From assembly GCF_001411555.2 (NCBI RefSeq), contig NC_049909.1, forward strand, positions 12,954,686-13,018,685: a stretch of 64,000 bases of DNA, given 5' to 3'. Position 1 is the stretch's first letter, and each line of letters starts with the position of its first letter. The notes beneath the pieces are model-generated. The model saw only the letters and a program-made list of their open reading frames with translations. It was not told the origin of the DNA and did not search any database. The stretch comes from Juglans regia (Eukaryota > Streptophyta > Magnoliopsida > Fagales > Juglandaceae). Below are positions 45,029-57,704 of the stretch, in pieces. The position numbers and the translations under genes are program-made.

Positions 45029-46498
45029 TCACTCAATGATGGACTGAATAACACCAGCACCAACAGTCTTTCCTCCTTCTCTGATAGCAAACCTCATTCC
45101 TTGTTCACAAGCCACAGGCATAATGAGTTCCACAACCATCTTCACACGATCGCCAGGCATAACCATCTTAGACTCCTCATCCTTATCATTCATAATCGAA
45201 GTCACCTTGCCAGTCACATCCGTAGTTCTCATGTAAAACTGTGGCCTATAACCAGCAAAAAAGGGCGAATGCCTACCACCCTCTTCCTTCTTCAACACAT
45301 ACACAATGGCAAGAAACTTAGTATGTGGGGTAATGGAGCCGGGCTTAGCCAAAACCATCCCTCTCTGTATATCAGCCTTCTGAACACCTCTAAGCAACAA
45401 CCCCACATTATCCCCAGCCAAAGCCTCATCAAGAATCTTCTGAAACATTTCCACACCAGTTACAGTAGTATTCCTTGTGTCCCTCAAACCCACAATATCC
45501 ACAGTTTCTCCAACCTTAACCGTACCCCTCTCGACACGGCCGGTGGCCACAGTTCCACGACCGGTAATCGAAAACACATCTTCAACAGCAAGCAAAAACG
45601 GTAGATCCGTTTGCCTTTGTGGGATTGGTATGTAACTATCCACCGAATCCATAAGTTCATAAATCTTATCAACCCATTCGTTGTCGCCGCGTTTAAGACT
45701 AGGATTGGCCATTAAAGCCTCCAAAGCTAACAAAGCAGAACCAGAAATAATAGGCACATCATCACCGGGGAATTCATAAGAGGAAAGCAACTCACGCACC
45801 TCCAATTCCACGAGCTGCAAGAGCTCCTCATCGTCGACCTGGTCCTGTTTGTTCAAGAACACGACCATGTTCGGTACACCCACTTGCTTGGCCAACAGTA
45901 TGTGCTCCTTGGTCTGTGGCATTGGACCGTCGGCGCCGGAAACAACGAGAATTGCGCCGTCCATCTGGGCGGCACCGGTGATCATGTTCTTGACGTAATC
46001 GGCGTGGCCGGGGCAGTCCACGTGGGCGTAGTGGCGGTTCTCGGTCTCGTACTCGACGGTGGCAGTGTTGATAGTGATTCCACGAGCCCGTTCTTCTGGT
46101 GCGGCGTCAATCTCGTCGTACTTCTTGGGTGCGCTGCCACCGAGGGAGGCCAAAGCCATGGTGAGCGCCGCGGTGAGAGTGGTCTTGCCGTGGTCGACGT
46201 GGCCAATGGTTCCGATGTTGACGTGGGGCTTCTTGCGCTCGAATTTACCCCGGGCGGCTCGGACGGTGAAAGTGCGGCGGTGATGTGTGGCGGTGGAGGA
46301 AGGAGTCAGGTGGAGGATGGTAGAGGGGTTGAGGAAAGAGGAGGAAAGTTGGGAAACGGTGGTGGGTTTGCTTAGTTTGGAAGTGGATTTGGGGTAGAAT
46401 GTAAGGGAAGAAGTGGTCGGGGTGGGCGGTGTGGCACATGGGTATGTGAGTTTCGAGGCAGCGGAGGCTGCTGCGGCTGTTGCAGAGGAAATAGCCAT
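45029..46498 (-). CDS. TUFA: Elongation factor Tu, chloroplastic (nuclear-encoded)
   Basis: An intronless gene of 489 residues. I start it at the ATG at 46498 ([11 protein letters not shown]), which matches the MAIS start of plant EF-Tu; the frame stays open a few codons upstream but only to a TTG. The Ser/Thr/Ala-rich transit peptide runs to about residue 80, just before [18 protein letters not shown]. GTPase motifs: GHVDHGKT (99-106), RGITINT (139-145), DCPGH (161-165), NKQD (216-219), SGSALL. Domains 2 and 3 follow ([17 protein letters not shown]-type [15 protein letters not shown]) to the C-terminus. It delivers aminoacyl-tRNA to plastid ribosomes. All key residues are present, so it looks functional. 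No gene duplicate or intron is visible. Confidence 0.97.
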   Translation of the reverse strand: MAISSATAAAASAASKLTYPCATPPTPTTSSLTFYPKSTSKLSKPTTVSQLSSSFLNPSTILHLTPSSTATHHRRTFTVRAARGKFERKKPHVNIGTIGHVDHGKTTLTAALTMALASLGGSAPKKYDEIDAAPEERARGITINTATVEYETENRHYAHVDCPGHADYVKNMITGAAQMDGAILVVSGADGPMPQTKEHILLAKQVGVPNMVVFLNKQDQVDDEELLQLVELEVRELLSSYEFPGDDVPIISGSALLALEALMANPSLKRGDNEWVDKIYELMDSVDSYIPIPQRQTDLPFLLAVEDVFSITGRGTVATGRVERGTVKVGETVDIVGLRDTRNTTVTGVEMFQKILDEALAGDNVGLLLRGVQKADIQRGMVLAKPGSITPHTKFLAIVYVLKKEEGGRHSPFFAGYRPQFYMRTTDVTGKVTSIMNDKDEESKMVMPGDRVKMVVELIMPVACEQGMRFAIREGGKTVGAGVIQSIIE

Positions 46499-46759
46499 GG
46501 CGGATACGGGCAACAGGATGGGAGGAGGAAGAGAGGAATTAGAGAGCGAAGAAGAATGGGAGTGAAGGAGAGTTATCTATTGGAAGACAAAACGAGAGCC
46601 TCATATCATACAAAGCCGAGGGTGGGGGAAGGGGTTTATCCAGTTCTGGCCTGGCTTTGAGGGGTGGGTCACTTGCTGTAATATGAATTTTCTGTGCCAT
46701 ATGTGTTAGATGCTGCCACGCGTATCTCTAAGAGGAGAGGGTGAAATTATGAGAAAAAA
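46499..46759. promoter_or_regulatory. EF-Tu 5' flank
   Basis: Leader and promoter region of the EF-Tu gene on the minus strand. No TATA box assigned with confidence. Confidence 0.35.
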
Positions 46760-46925
46760 TATTGGTAATAATGAATCGTATAACTGTTACGTAATCATTT
46801 TGAAAAAAATAAATAAAATATAATATCTATATGAAAAAAAAGATTTAATTTTTTGATAATAAATCACACTATTTTTTAAAATGATTACATAAAATTTACG
46901 CACTTCACAATTATATGTAGAATTA
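46760..46925. mobile_element. MITE (family B)
   Basis: Inverted ends: left ATCGTATAACTGTTACGTAATC; the right end in reverse complement begins ATAATTGTGAAGTGCGTAAA. Same internal wording (TTTTGAAAAAAAT and a central ATTTAATTTTTTGATA) as the copies at 24973 and 63205. Confidence 0.65.
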
Positions 46926-49639
46926 ATTTAAAATTATTAGACATGACAAAGAAAGATTTTAATAAGAGAAATGATTCTACTATGAAAAAGTGTAAAAAAA
47001 ATTTATTTTTTTATGTTAGATCTGCATTATTATAAAATACTTATACAAAATTTATCTATTTAAAACTTATATCTAATATAAAGAGTATAATAATCTATAT
47101 CTATTAGATCTAAAACATGGAATATGAATGCCTGAGCATGGCAAGTGTTCATAGTAACCGCAACTGTATGTTGTCCATGCAAATAATGGTCAATAGACAC
47201 TTGGGGCTCGTATTCAATTTCAAAGGGTTTGTGGTCCAAAGGGCAAGGGTCAAATGGTTGTTTGTGATTCATAAAAAATGGATTTGTGGATCGTAGGAAT
47301 TGAATTGAGCGAGATGATTATGTCCCAGGGTAGCACACGAAGAGAGTCTATGCTCCACATCTTTTGACTCAGCTACTCAGATTGCTTTAAGAAAGAGGAG
47401 GTTTCCAACTCCACCTTAGAATAAATTCATGAGTACTCTAAACACACATCCATAGATATCTCATCCATCTAGATGTAATTACTAATTGTTTCCACATAAT
47501 ATAAACTTTTCCAATGTAATTTCAAATAATCACAGTTGCTAATCTCTTACAAACCTTTTTTTAATGATGAGGAACTTTGAAAATCATAAAAATGCATCAT
47601 AAATTTAAGAGGAATGCTATACATCAGCTACTATTCATTCTCACATCCCAAGATGTAGGGTGTAAGGCGGTAAATAGTAGCTAATGAATTTTTTTTTTCT
47701 AAATTTAATAATTCAGTAACACACCCACGAATCATATAAATCAACTTTTCGTCGATAAGGAGTGAACTCTAGAAATTATTTGCACCTAAGAATTTGAATG
47801 TTAGACTGGAAAGCACACCTCCAAGACCAAAATTGAGTCAATCCTTCGGGGATTGCCTTTGCAAACATTTCCTTTTAGGTAAACAAAAAAATATTAGCTT
47901 TGTTTTCATATTTCCAGGGTAAAGAGTAGAACTTTCTTACAAAAGTGACCTTCCGTGCCAATTGCGAGTCTCAAATATACGAGGTCAAAATCTTATGACG
48001 TTGGGCTCCTTTAATGGGCAGTACATGGGGCTCACATGCTACTTTGAATGCCATTAGGCGTGCACGCCCCTCAAATTTTGTCAGCACTTCCTTGTTTTTA
48101 GATTAGGGATCTAAGATTCTAATGGTGTGGCCAAATGTTTCTCAGAGATGTCGAAAAGCTGTAGATCGATGATTTTCACCATGGGAGGTCAAAAAAGAGG
48201 AGAATTCTACGAAAATGGCTTTTAAGCCTTGGGCAGAGGAGGAGGAGGAGGAGGAAGGGAGAGGAGTGGAGTGGAGTGGAGGGAGCAGCCAAAGCTCCTT
48301 CATCCCCTAAGATCAGCATCTTATGTGAGGGGCTTGCCCCAACTGTACAAGCCGTAAGCCTTTTGTAAACAAGTAGACCCTATCAAGAAAAAGAAGTTTT
48401 TCACACTTTTATGGTGGGATCCATTTTTTTTATAAAAAAAACCTGCGAGACTTGTACATTTGAGACTTGTATATATCATTATTCTTTTCTTTTTGATAAG
48501 TAAAGGGGTAGGATGTATTATTCTAAGACCAGTTGTATTTATAATGCTATAAATAGGAGACAAACCATTTTTCAGCTTTCTCTGCTTTGTAGTACATATT
48601 TCACAATTTCTAGGACCATTTTGCAGATGAGAAACTAATATATGAAAAAAAAAAGGGTCAATATGTTTGGTTGACAATCAATCGATTGCTGATATCTGAA
48701 GGAGTGAAAAGGAAACTAAAACCATATTTGTCTCCGTAATTCCACTAAACCTCAATTTAAATCCTTAGAATTTTGTGGAAAGAGAAGAAGTTATTCTGAA
48801 TACAAACTCATCTCAATTTTGAACACCATGAATCCATGATTTAGCCATCCCACAATACTGGGATACATACAAGCACGCCAAACACTGACATGAACTCTTG
48901 TCATAAGAAAGATACATTCACAATTGATAAGCAAATAAGGGGCCACACATTCCCATAACCTTACTTTGACACTGCAATGAATCATGAACAAGAATCCCAA
49001 AACGTTTGTATGACTAAATGCCTAAACAGACGGCATTCTGAAATCTGAAGCAATCAGACTAATAAAATCGAAACAAAATGAATCGTATATGCAAGTATAA
49101 AACCTATAAATTACTGATTAGTCGTATCAAACTAAAGGTAGAATGAATGATGAGTAGATTTCTTTAAGCATATGCAGACTTATAGTATACAGATATAGGG
49201 CTTATCTGAGCTGCTCACCTCAGCAGGATCACCTAATGTGAGTGAAAAGGAAATTGTGCTGGATCAATCCCTTGAGCTCAGCCCATCCTGAGTCACTCTA
49301 GAAAGTATAATTCTTCAACATGCTTGACTATCATACAGCACCAGCACCCATATTTCTGTTTGGCATTCTCCTTAAATACAGGCAAAATCTCTGTTAAAGA
49401 TGCATACAGTAGCATGATTTACATCTCTGTAGTCATGCTCCCCCACCTTAATCGTGTGAAAAGTCTTTGAGCTTCACAGAATATAGCATAAGCATGCGAA
49501 ACATAATTGAGCTTTACAGACTATATTCAGCCCTTCCAAGATGAGTAGATAAGTTTCCCTTTCTGGGAAAAATTAGTGGATTAGAAAAATTACCAACCTA
49601 TGGGAAGTTGGAGAAGTGAGGCAACACCACTTCCAATTT
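46926..49639. other. Intergenic DNA between EF-Tu and WNK genes
   Basis: No gene recognised. 47612-47690 is a small fold-back-like stretch (CAGCTACTATTCATT ... AATAGTAGCTAATGAA). A GAG-repeat lies at 48238-48260 and a GGAGTGGAGTGGAGTG run at 48262-48282. The part near 49250-49639 should hold the WNK 3' UTR. Confidence 0.4.
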
Positions 49640-52600
49640 TTATAGGGCCTCAATGTGCATTTTATGGTCAGAACTGTTCTGCTTACAGTTACTTAATACC
49701 TTTTGATAGATATCTGGAGGAAGTCCCTTTAAAAGTTCTGCTATGGCGAGTTCATGCTTCCTCTTTAATTCATTTAGCTCATCTTGCTGCTGCTTTAGCA
49801 GATTCTCAAGTTTCCCGGAAAGTATCTTGACAGCTTCTGATTCAAAATAGTTTTCTTCAAAAGGATAGCCTCCATTGCTAGAATGCGAATCTGCATCTTC
49901 ACTGTTTTTCTCACCAAATTGCACGTCAACAAGTAAATTAGGTGTGTTCTCTTCGCTATTACCATCATCATCAGAAACAAACTCATTCTCAGGTTGTTCA
50001 AGTATAACACCAAAATAAGGATTATCCTGGTCTTCATCATGACCAGGAGATTTTTCATTATCTCCAGTCAAGCTAGCCCAACCAGCAACTGAATCAACCT
50101 GAGAAGGCAAGTTTAAAGGGCTAGACTGTACCGGTGAGGTTCCACCAGGTGCCTTGGGCGAATCAGACCAATACTTATGACCCGAAGGCAATCTTTCCAG
50201 TGCAAAACCACTAGAAGGGGTAGTAGGCTCATTCATGAGAGGAGAAGCATCATCCTTGGCTTCAGAGGTACAGCTATCAGGACTTGCACCTTCTCCATCA
50301 TAACTATCTCCAAAGAGTGCTCTTGCTGTCCAATCTGGAATGTGTGACCGGATTTCTGAGTCAATCATTTCAGCGATTGCTGAAACATCTTGATCCGTTA
50401 GGTCCAACTCCTCGACCATTTCACTAGCAACAGAAATTGCAGTGTCTGCCTCAATATCAAATGGGAAGTGGATATTGCGATAAAGACCTAGTCCAATGAG
50501 GAAAATTTCCAATTTAACCCAGTAAATGTTAACGTAAATATCTGTCTTTTGATTAAAATATGAAAAATTAAAAGAGAAACAAAGAGAAGGATAGACAACC
50601 TGAGGAGTCTGCTATTCGTAGTTTCAGAAATATCGTGTTACCATCTTTCCGTTGACCTTGAACTGTGAAATCTCTACTTGTCTCAACAGATGGATCCTTA
50701 GCACTTTTACCAATATCGAGGAGATCATGACTGCCTTCTGTCTTCATCATGTCAAATGTGAGGACACAAGCATAAGGGTTCTGATCTCTGTACAAACTAC
50801 TGAAACTTACCTGAATGATGGGTTTTGGGACGCAGAGAACAACCTAAACTTCCATGATCCTCATCTGATTGCAGAAAAGGATCCATTAAAAGTTCCTCAG
50901 CAGACAAGCGTTCAGATACTTTTGCAATACATTTTTCTATAAATGCTTTAACTGCAGGGTCTTTGACTTTTGCCAATGATGCCGGCTTTATTCCCTACAA
51001 AGGAAAAGAAATTATATGAAAATCTAGACACCAAAGGTGAAGTTAACGGCTTTTCTTGCAAAGGAGTTCGACAACCAGGAACCAGGATTTAGAATTAAAG
51101 GTAAAGCTTAGAGGTTTTCTTGCTATTAAGACCTTTTACAAGTCTTCGATTACAAAATTTCACAAGCATTTTCGGGCAAAAGAAAAAAGAATCCAAATTT
51201 CAGAATGCACTGAGAATATTTTATATGACAACCCTGATGGCAACCTTTTCTTGTATATTTGAAAGAAATTACAAGGGGAAAATAATTGAAATGAGCCAAA
51301 GATTGTTAAGGCTGTACCGATGTCACTTTCTTATATATTTGAGCCGCATTAGCACATTCAACATATGGGTACTCAAAGGTCACTAATTCAATCAAGCACA
51401 TGCCAAAGGCATAAATGTCTACAAGCTCATTGTATCCCTCCTCATAAAGCTCCGGTGCCATGAACTCTGGGGTACCTGAAGTCACAATAACAATAACATT
51501 GGCCCCAGCAACAAAGTTCACATTATAAATCTAATCCCAAGAGGGAAAGATTAAAGATAATACTAGCCTCACCAATGACACTATGAGCTGAACGAGCCTG
51601 GCGAAGAATTGCAGCCAGGCCTAAGTCACCAATTTTCACCTCACCTTGATTCCCATTGACAAATATGTTATCACACTTCAAATCTCGATGAATAACAGGT
51701 GGGTCATGACTATGAAGATAAAGAAGGCCCTCTAGGATCTGCCGGGACCATTTCTTCAATGCTCTTAAATCAACATGTTTATGTTTCTTCCTGTATCTAC
51801 ATAAAATCCATTGACAAAACCTTTCACAAAAGCAAAATAAAAATGAAACCAGATGGTAATTACCGAGCAAATATAGAAACTTACTGCCGTAATGTTCCAG
51901 AGGTGAAAATCTCTGTAATGAAGTTAATACTCTCATTTTTTGTGTCGATCCAGGAATTGTAAAACTTAATTATGTTCTTGTGCTTTAAAGTCTTGAGTAA
52001 ATGAACTTCCGAATATAGTCGCTCCAAGTCTTCGGAGTTTTGTAATAGGTCTGCCACCTTAACCTGATTCCAAGCTACCTCAATTCCCTCCAACTCATCA
52101 AATGCTCGATATCTGAAGTTCCCTCAGTTTGATCAAGGACAAACAGATATTGCACCTATCGTTCCAGTCTCAAAAGCATATTATTTACAGTGCACCTAAT
52201 TGCATTTTTTTTTCTTTAATAGTTGAAATTCTGATTAACATAGCAGATGCAACAAAAGGATACACTTTCTTGAAAGCACCTTTTCCTAACACCTCTTTAT
52301 ACTGCAAAGCCACCATTAAATTTAAACAAAACAAAACCCATCAATAAACATAGCAATATATATCAACCCAAGCTTCATTTGTGATCAAACAATCACCACA
52401 GAAAAAAAGAAGCAGCATTGACTAATTTTCCTAACCCAGAAAAAGAGGAACGAAGCAGCTATAATCAGAATTTGAAAAAGTTGCATAACAACCAAATTAT
52501 AAGCAAAACTGAAAATTTTGGATAGAAAGTAGATAATTTTGACGTTAAACTGACCCGACCGTATCGACCAGTGGGATCAACCTCAATGAACTCGGTGTCG

Positions 52601-52641
52601 GAATTGTCCAGGTCTAGTTCGGACGACAAGTCCTGTGGCAT
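49640..52641 (-). CDS. WNK: WNK-type (with no lysine) serine/threonine kinase
   Basis: Eight coding exons on the minus strand: 52641-52555, 52301-52264, 52112-51885, 51796-51573, 51475-51318, 50994-50811, 50737-50600, 50487-49640, giving 634 residues. Kinase domain spans about 28-286. The lysine in strand beta-3 is absent (VAWNQVK) and a Lys lies in the glycine loop (GKGAFKKVY), the WNK hallmark. HRDLKCDN 154-161, GDLG 174-177 and GTPEFMAPE 193-201 are intact. An OSR1-C/PF2-like domain follows ([20 protein letters not shown] ... [13 protein letters not shown] ... [14 protein letters not shown]), then an acidic region and a C-terminal coiled coil ([19 protein letters not shown]). WNKs regulate ion balance, flowering time and vacuolar transport by phosphorylation. 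A 5' UTR intron is likely (acceptor TTGCAG just upstream of the ATG). The 73-nt intron 50738-50810 is an inference: without it the frame meets a stop. Arabidopsis WNK3 is one possible orthologue. Confidence 0.92.
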
Positions 52642-52950
52642 TTCTCGTTTCCAATCGAAGCACAAAAGAAACCGAGTTCCCTGCAATATCTCAGTCACTC
52701 AGATCAAATTAAAACAAAAAAACAAAAACAAAAAACGAAAAAAGAAACCTCAAAACAAAATTCCAAACCAGCGTAAGGGAAACGGAATGGGAGATCCGAA
52801 TAATACCCAGAAACCAACAAAGGCTCGCCAAGGGTCCTGAAAATAAAACCGAAGAAGAAGAGGCTCGAGAGAGAGAAAAATTTGGTTAAAGCGAATCGGC
52901 TTTAATGGCTGGCCGAATCAGCCATCTCCATGTGAGCATATCTCACTATT
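52642..52950 (-). promoter_or_regulatory. WNK leader and promoter region
   Basis: A TTGCAG acceptor just above the first coding exon indicates a split 5' UTR. An untranslated exon probably lies at about 52820-52900, in a GA-rich stretch (CGAGAGAGAGAAAA). Confidence 0.45.
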
Positions 52951-55874
52951 ATTACCGTCTTTGTTTGGTTCTTTGATTAATGTTTACGTTGGAGTGCTGC
53001 TTTTTCTGCGACATATCACACACGTATAGAACCCATCCCATTTTGTCGGTGCCCTGTTTTTAAAAAACTTATTTCCAAAATCTCTTTTTATGTGAAGATT
53101 ATAAAAATAAAAATAAAAAATTACTACAAATCAATAACTGCTGACATCTCATATTTATAATTTTTTTATTTTTATAAGATATGAAGTATGAGATAATAAA
53201 TAGTGACTGATTATAAAAATTTTTAAAAAAATAATTCTTAACTAAAAAAATAATTCTTAGCTAAAAAAATAATTATTATGATTTTTAAGGATTTTGTAAC
53301 AACATTATTTCTAAAGGTACATGAATTAAATTTTGGAGGAATTAAGGAACTCATCCAATCTCCTAAAATTAGATTTCTAGTTAAGTTTTGGTAAAAATTA
53401 TTGTAACAGTCACCCACATAAGCCTCACCCAAATCTATTTAAGGTGTTTTTTATTTTATTTAAATAGTTGGTTTGACAGCTCAATTAAATGAATTTTATC
53501 TTCTTTTTGTTTTTTAATGTTCTATTTGTAATGCATGTAATTTTTAAAGTGAAATTAATTTTTGATACGAATTTAGCACACACTCAATATTAAATTAATG
53601 TTTGTGTGCAGGCTTTACGCATTCTCTTTAAAAAAAATAAAATTGACTATTAAAAAAATAATTTTTTTATATCAGTTCTAAATTTACCATTTTTTTCAAA
53701 AAAATTATACAAAATTTACACGTTCTAAATTCTAGGGAATGAGATTAATTGTGTTTTTGAAGAGTTCTTTGATTTGCAAATCGATGTAGAGAACACATCA
53801 TTCACAAGATAATTGAATTTTAAATCTCTTGCAAATTAAATTGTAGAATAACATTTTAAGCTTTTATATATCCCAATGAAAAAAGAAAAAGAAAAAAAAA
53901 AAGCTTGGATTAAAAAGATTGTTCGAAGTCTCACCTCAACATTTTAGAAAGATGTTCAACTTAACCCGACAGGAAAGATAGATAAGCAAAATGACAGAGA
54001 GAACTAAAGATTACCAAAGCAAGCCACTATCTGTATCAAACTGCTATTGCTTTTTATATGCCTTCATTTCCTTGGTTTCTTCTTTGTCTATACAACATCC
54101 TTTTTATCCTGTCTGTTGGGTGAAGACATCCAACCACCACATTCATGTGACAACTTCACCAAGAAAGGGACATAAACCAGCTATTTATACAAAAAAAAAA
54201 AATCTAAAAAAAATCTATGATCATTTTAATCTTCTCAACATTTTTTGACATGATATCAAATGATTGATTCGTAAATATAATATAATAAATAATTTCCAAT
54301 CATTAAATGTTACATCGTGAAATTGTGAGATGATTATAAAAATAATAGTGGGTAGCATTATTTTTCTATGAGTACTACTATTGAGCCGTCTGAAACTTAG
54401 CACTCAAATTGCCTTTAGGACGTGACATCACCCCGTATTGCTACGTGGTTTATTAAAAAAATGATATATTTAAACCAAAATGGCATCCTAAAATACAAAA
54501 AATAAAAAATAAAATAAAGACTGAAATTTTAGATTCCCTCTACCCCTTATGTATTTGTGTTTTTAATTTTTTTTAATAAACCAGGTGGTATCACATGATA
54601 GTACTACGTCAAGAAGATCATATGAGCGATAAATTTCAGATGGTCAAATATCATTATTCTTCTTTTATATATATATTGCTGAGCTAACATTTTTAATATT
54701 TGTTAGTATTTAATTAAAGCCTCAGCATCTGGGCTAAGGTTCTTTAATTTTCAATCTACTACTGATTCTATGAAGATCAGAGCATGAGAGCCAATATATA
54801 GTAAATTTTTAATTTTATAAGAATCTAATTAATATAATTTGCTTTCATCTTTTGATTTATAGAGGAAGCGTTAATGAATCCATTTCCTACTGTATGTTGC
54901 AACATAAGTTCATTTAGGAAATGATCCGAGCATCAGGGCCATCAACTATTTATTTTTGTCGAATGTTCTTTGATAATATTGTTATTATTATAGAGATATC
55001 ATTTAGCCACCAAGAGATCCACGAAAATAAAATCATAAACCAATATGATTTGATGTAACTAGACGCAAGATCATCATAGGAGTACGTACGTCATTATAAG
55101 AAAAATAGATTTTTGTGATTAATTTATTGCAACTAAAAGATTATTCGCAACTAATTTTAATTACAAATAATCATTTCACTAGAATTAACTAGACGTAAAT
55201 AAATAATTTTCTTGTATATTTACTAGATAAAAGTTTAAGGTACGTAAATCCTGTGCAGATTTTTTGAACAAATATATTTGTTCATCATAAGGGGGCAACA
55301 TTGAGAAATAAGAAATGATATTTGCAGTAATACAATACATAAGCGCCACACATTTATTTTAAAAAAAATAAATAAATAGTGGGACTGACATGAAAAAAAA
55401 AAATTAACAATGGATCCCCTTTTAATGTGTCATATTTTACATAATAAGATGAGAGTATGATGTATATTATTACTCAACACATTCTTAAAATGGGTTATTT
55501 GGTTTTGAAAGGTTAATTTCTATTCTTTATTATTATTATTATTATTATTATTATTTTGGTTTCAAAATTTCAAACAAATGGTTCGGGTCAATCACGATCT
55601 GGATGGATAGCGGGCTACGTTAGTACGTAGCTGACTCAACGTAACACATGACATTTCATGTGTACAAATCAATGTGTTTAGAAAAACACAAAAATAAAAT
55701 ATATATATATATATATATAAATCTTAAAAATCCAAATAATATGAAAGAAATCCATAAAATATGAAGCAATCACTAACTTTGTTCCACGTTAGCTATCCAT
55801 TAGAAATAAAAAAATTCAAAAATTTATTTTAAAAAAGCCACATTAATTAATTAAAAAAAATATTGATTCATGTG
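52951..55874. other. Gene-free A/T-rich region
   Basis: 2.9 kb with no recognised gene. Palindromic MITE-like stretches occur near 53120-53225 and 55310-55480. An (ATT)n microsatellite lies at about 55529-55555 and a (TA)n run at about 55699-55719. Confidence 0.45.
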
Positions 55875-56208
55875 TGTTGAAAAATAATCTTATATTGTAT
55901 GTGGATAAGGTATTGAATATGTTTATAAAGAATGAGTAATTTTTTCTTGAAGAACTGATTTGATGAGATGAGTTAAGCTCATAAATTTTTTCATAGTATC
56001 AGAGCTTGTTACAGGTTGAATGGGGCCCACATTACTTATCCCTTGACAAGAATAAAAAAAAATACTGATCTGCACGTGAGACAGAGTGTTGAAGAATAAT
56101 TTCACATTATCTGTGAATAATATCTTAGACATATTTATAAGAAATGAGTAGTCTTCTTTTAAAATATTAATTTTATAATATGAGTTAATGCCATGAATTT
56201 CTCTAACG
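55875..56208 (+). mobile_element. TRIM-like element: two ~115-bp LTRs
   Basis: A repeat starting TGTTGAA(A/G)AATAAT occurs at 55875-55993 and 56097-56208. The first copy is followed by TAGTATCAGAGC (55994-56005), one base from the tRNA-Met primer-binding site. The second is followed by the similar TGTTATCATGGATCC. The 100-bp interior is non-coding. The structure fits a terminal-repeat retrotransposon in miniature, perhaps a tandem form; no target duplication was found. Confidence 0.55.
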
Positions 56209-56730
56209 TGTTATCATGGATCCAAGACTTATATTTTGTAGAAATCTATCCCTCAAATCTGGTGAAATACTTGATTCTCTGCTTTTAACCATCCATGGAA
56301 GCAAAACCACCTCGGGTTTCCAAAATCAGTGTTCGTAGAAGAATATCATAATAATAGAAATAATAGAAATGGTCAGAAATTTAAGTAAAATAAATAGGAG
56401 TTTGGGCAGAGGTTGCAGTGCAGATAATTGAATACAAAAAGGGGCTGTTCTTCACTCACTCTCACACTCACTGCCAATCCATATGCCAGTTTGGAAATAT
56501 TATTCTGATGCCATTAATGCTGCAAAAAAACACCTCTGGCAGCATCTGTGGCGCATTCATCTTGTGACTAAGATCTCTCATACATACTTTGTATGTTAAA
56601 AGATTTCTCATTCATTACTCAGCTTTCTTTCTTTGATTCATTCGAACTCATCTTCTTGGCTACATCTACCTGCCCAAACTGGGCATTGCCCATTAAGTAT
56701 TTCATTAAAATCTATCTTTTTTCACCAACC
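56209..56730. other. Upstream region of the DUF868 gene copy
   Basis: No separate gene. It contains leader-like sequence, with CTTTCTTTCTTTGATTCATT shortly before the ATG at 56731. Confidence 0.4.
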
Positions 56731-57704
56731 ATGCAAGACCCTACTGGAATTCCTGCTTGCTTCTCCTCTGGCAATAAGCTTTCCGATGACCGCGTAGCTG
56801 TAACCAGGTCAGGGTAGAGTGTTTTCGTGTCTGTATACCGGACAAAGATTGCCGATCAGTGCCGCTTAATCTCGATTACATGGTGCAAGAATTTGTTGCT
56901 GCATGGCTTATCTGTATCAGTGGAGGGTCCGGATGGAGAAAGCCGTTACACCTGCAAAGTTCAGCTGAAGCCCTGGTATTTTTGGAGAAAACAAGGTTCG
57001 AAGCGGTTTAGAGTGGAAGGTAAAGCTGTTGATATCTTGTGGGATCTTAAGGCTGCAAAGTTTAATCGGAAAATGCAGCCAAACTCAGGGTACAATGTTG
57101 CGGTTGTCTACGATGAAGAGGTTGTGCTTCTTCTTGGGGATCTGAAGAAAGATGCCTATAAGAAGACAGGTTGTAGGCCGGCTCTCATTGATCCCATATT
57201 GGTTTCAAAGACTGAAAGAAGGAACACGTATTTGGTAAGAAATTGTTTTTTACAAGAGTCAAATTCCATGAGAAAGGTAGCTTTCATGAAATCTCAATTG
57301 AGTGCAAGAATAGTATTGTTACTGGGAACATCGGCAATGGGAACTCTTCGAATGAGGTTGAGCCAGAGATGGAGATTAGAATTGATGGGTTTTGGGTCAT
57401 TCATGTCAAACACCTTCAATGGAAATTTAGAGGTAATGAGTCTATGCATGTCAACAATATGAGAGTAGAGGTATATTGGGATGTCCATGACTGGCTCTTT
57501 AGTCCTGGTTTAAGGCATGCATTGTTTATTTTCAAGCCAATTTTGACATCTATATCTAAATCATCTTCATCATTACCACCACTATCTTCAATGACATCAA
57601 CACCATTGTCGTGCCAGACAGAGAGTTCTGGGTCATTAGAAGGGTTCAACGCAAGTGGGCGATCTGAGTTCTGTTTGTTACTTTATACTTGGAAGACTGA
57701 ATGA
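56731..57704 (+). pseudogene. DUF868 family gene copy with a nonsense codon and a frameshift
   Basis: From ATG 56731 the product starts MQDPTGIPACFSSG, typical of the plant DUF868 family (about 300 residues, function unknown). Codon 29 is TAG (56815-56817) where relatives have Gln. The same frame resumes as SVFVSVYRTKIADQCRLISI and runs through ENLL-type and WYFWRKQGSKRFRVEGKA segments. Near 57212 one base is missing (after KTE) and the downstream frame continues FFTRVKFHEKGSFHEISIEC, DGFWVIHVKHLQWKFRGNES, YWDVHDWLFSPGLRHALF to TGA at 57702-57704. Apart from these two lesions the gene is full length and well conserved, so the loss is recent, an allele, or a sequencing error. Confidence 0.88.

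Noticed and set aside
46498..46513. Longer EF-Tu start at 46513
   Set aside because: The codon there is TTG. The ATG at 46498 gives the MAIS start expected of plant chloroplast EF-Tu.
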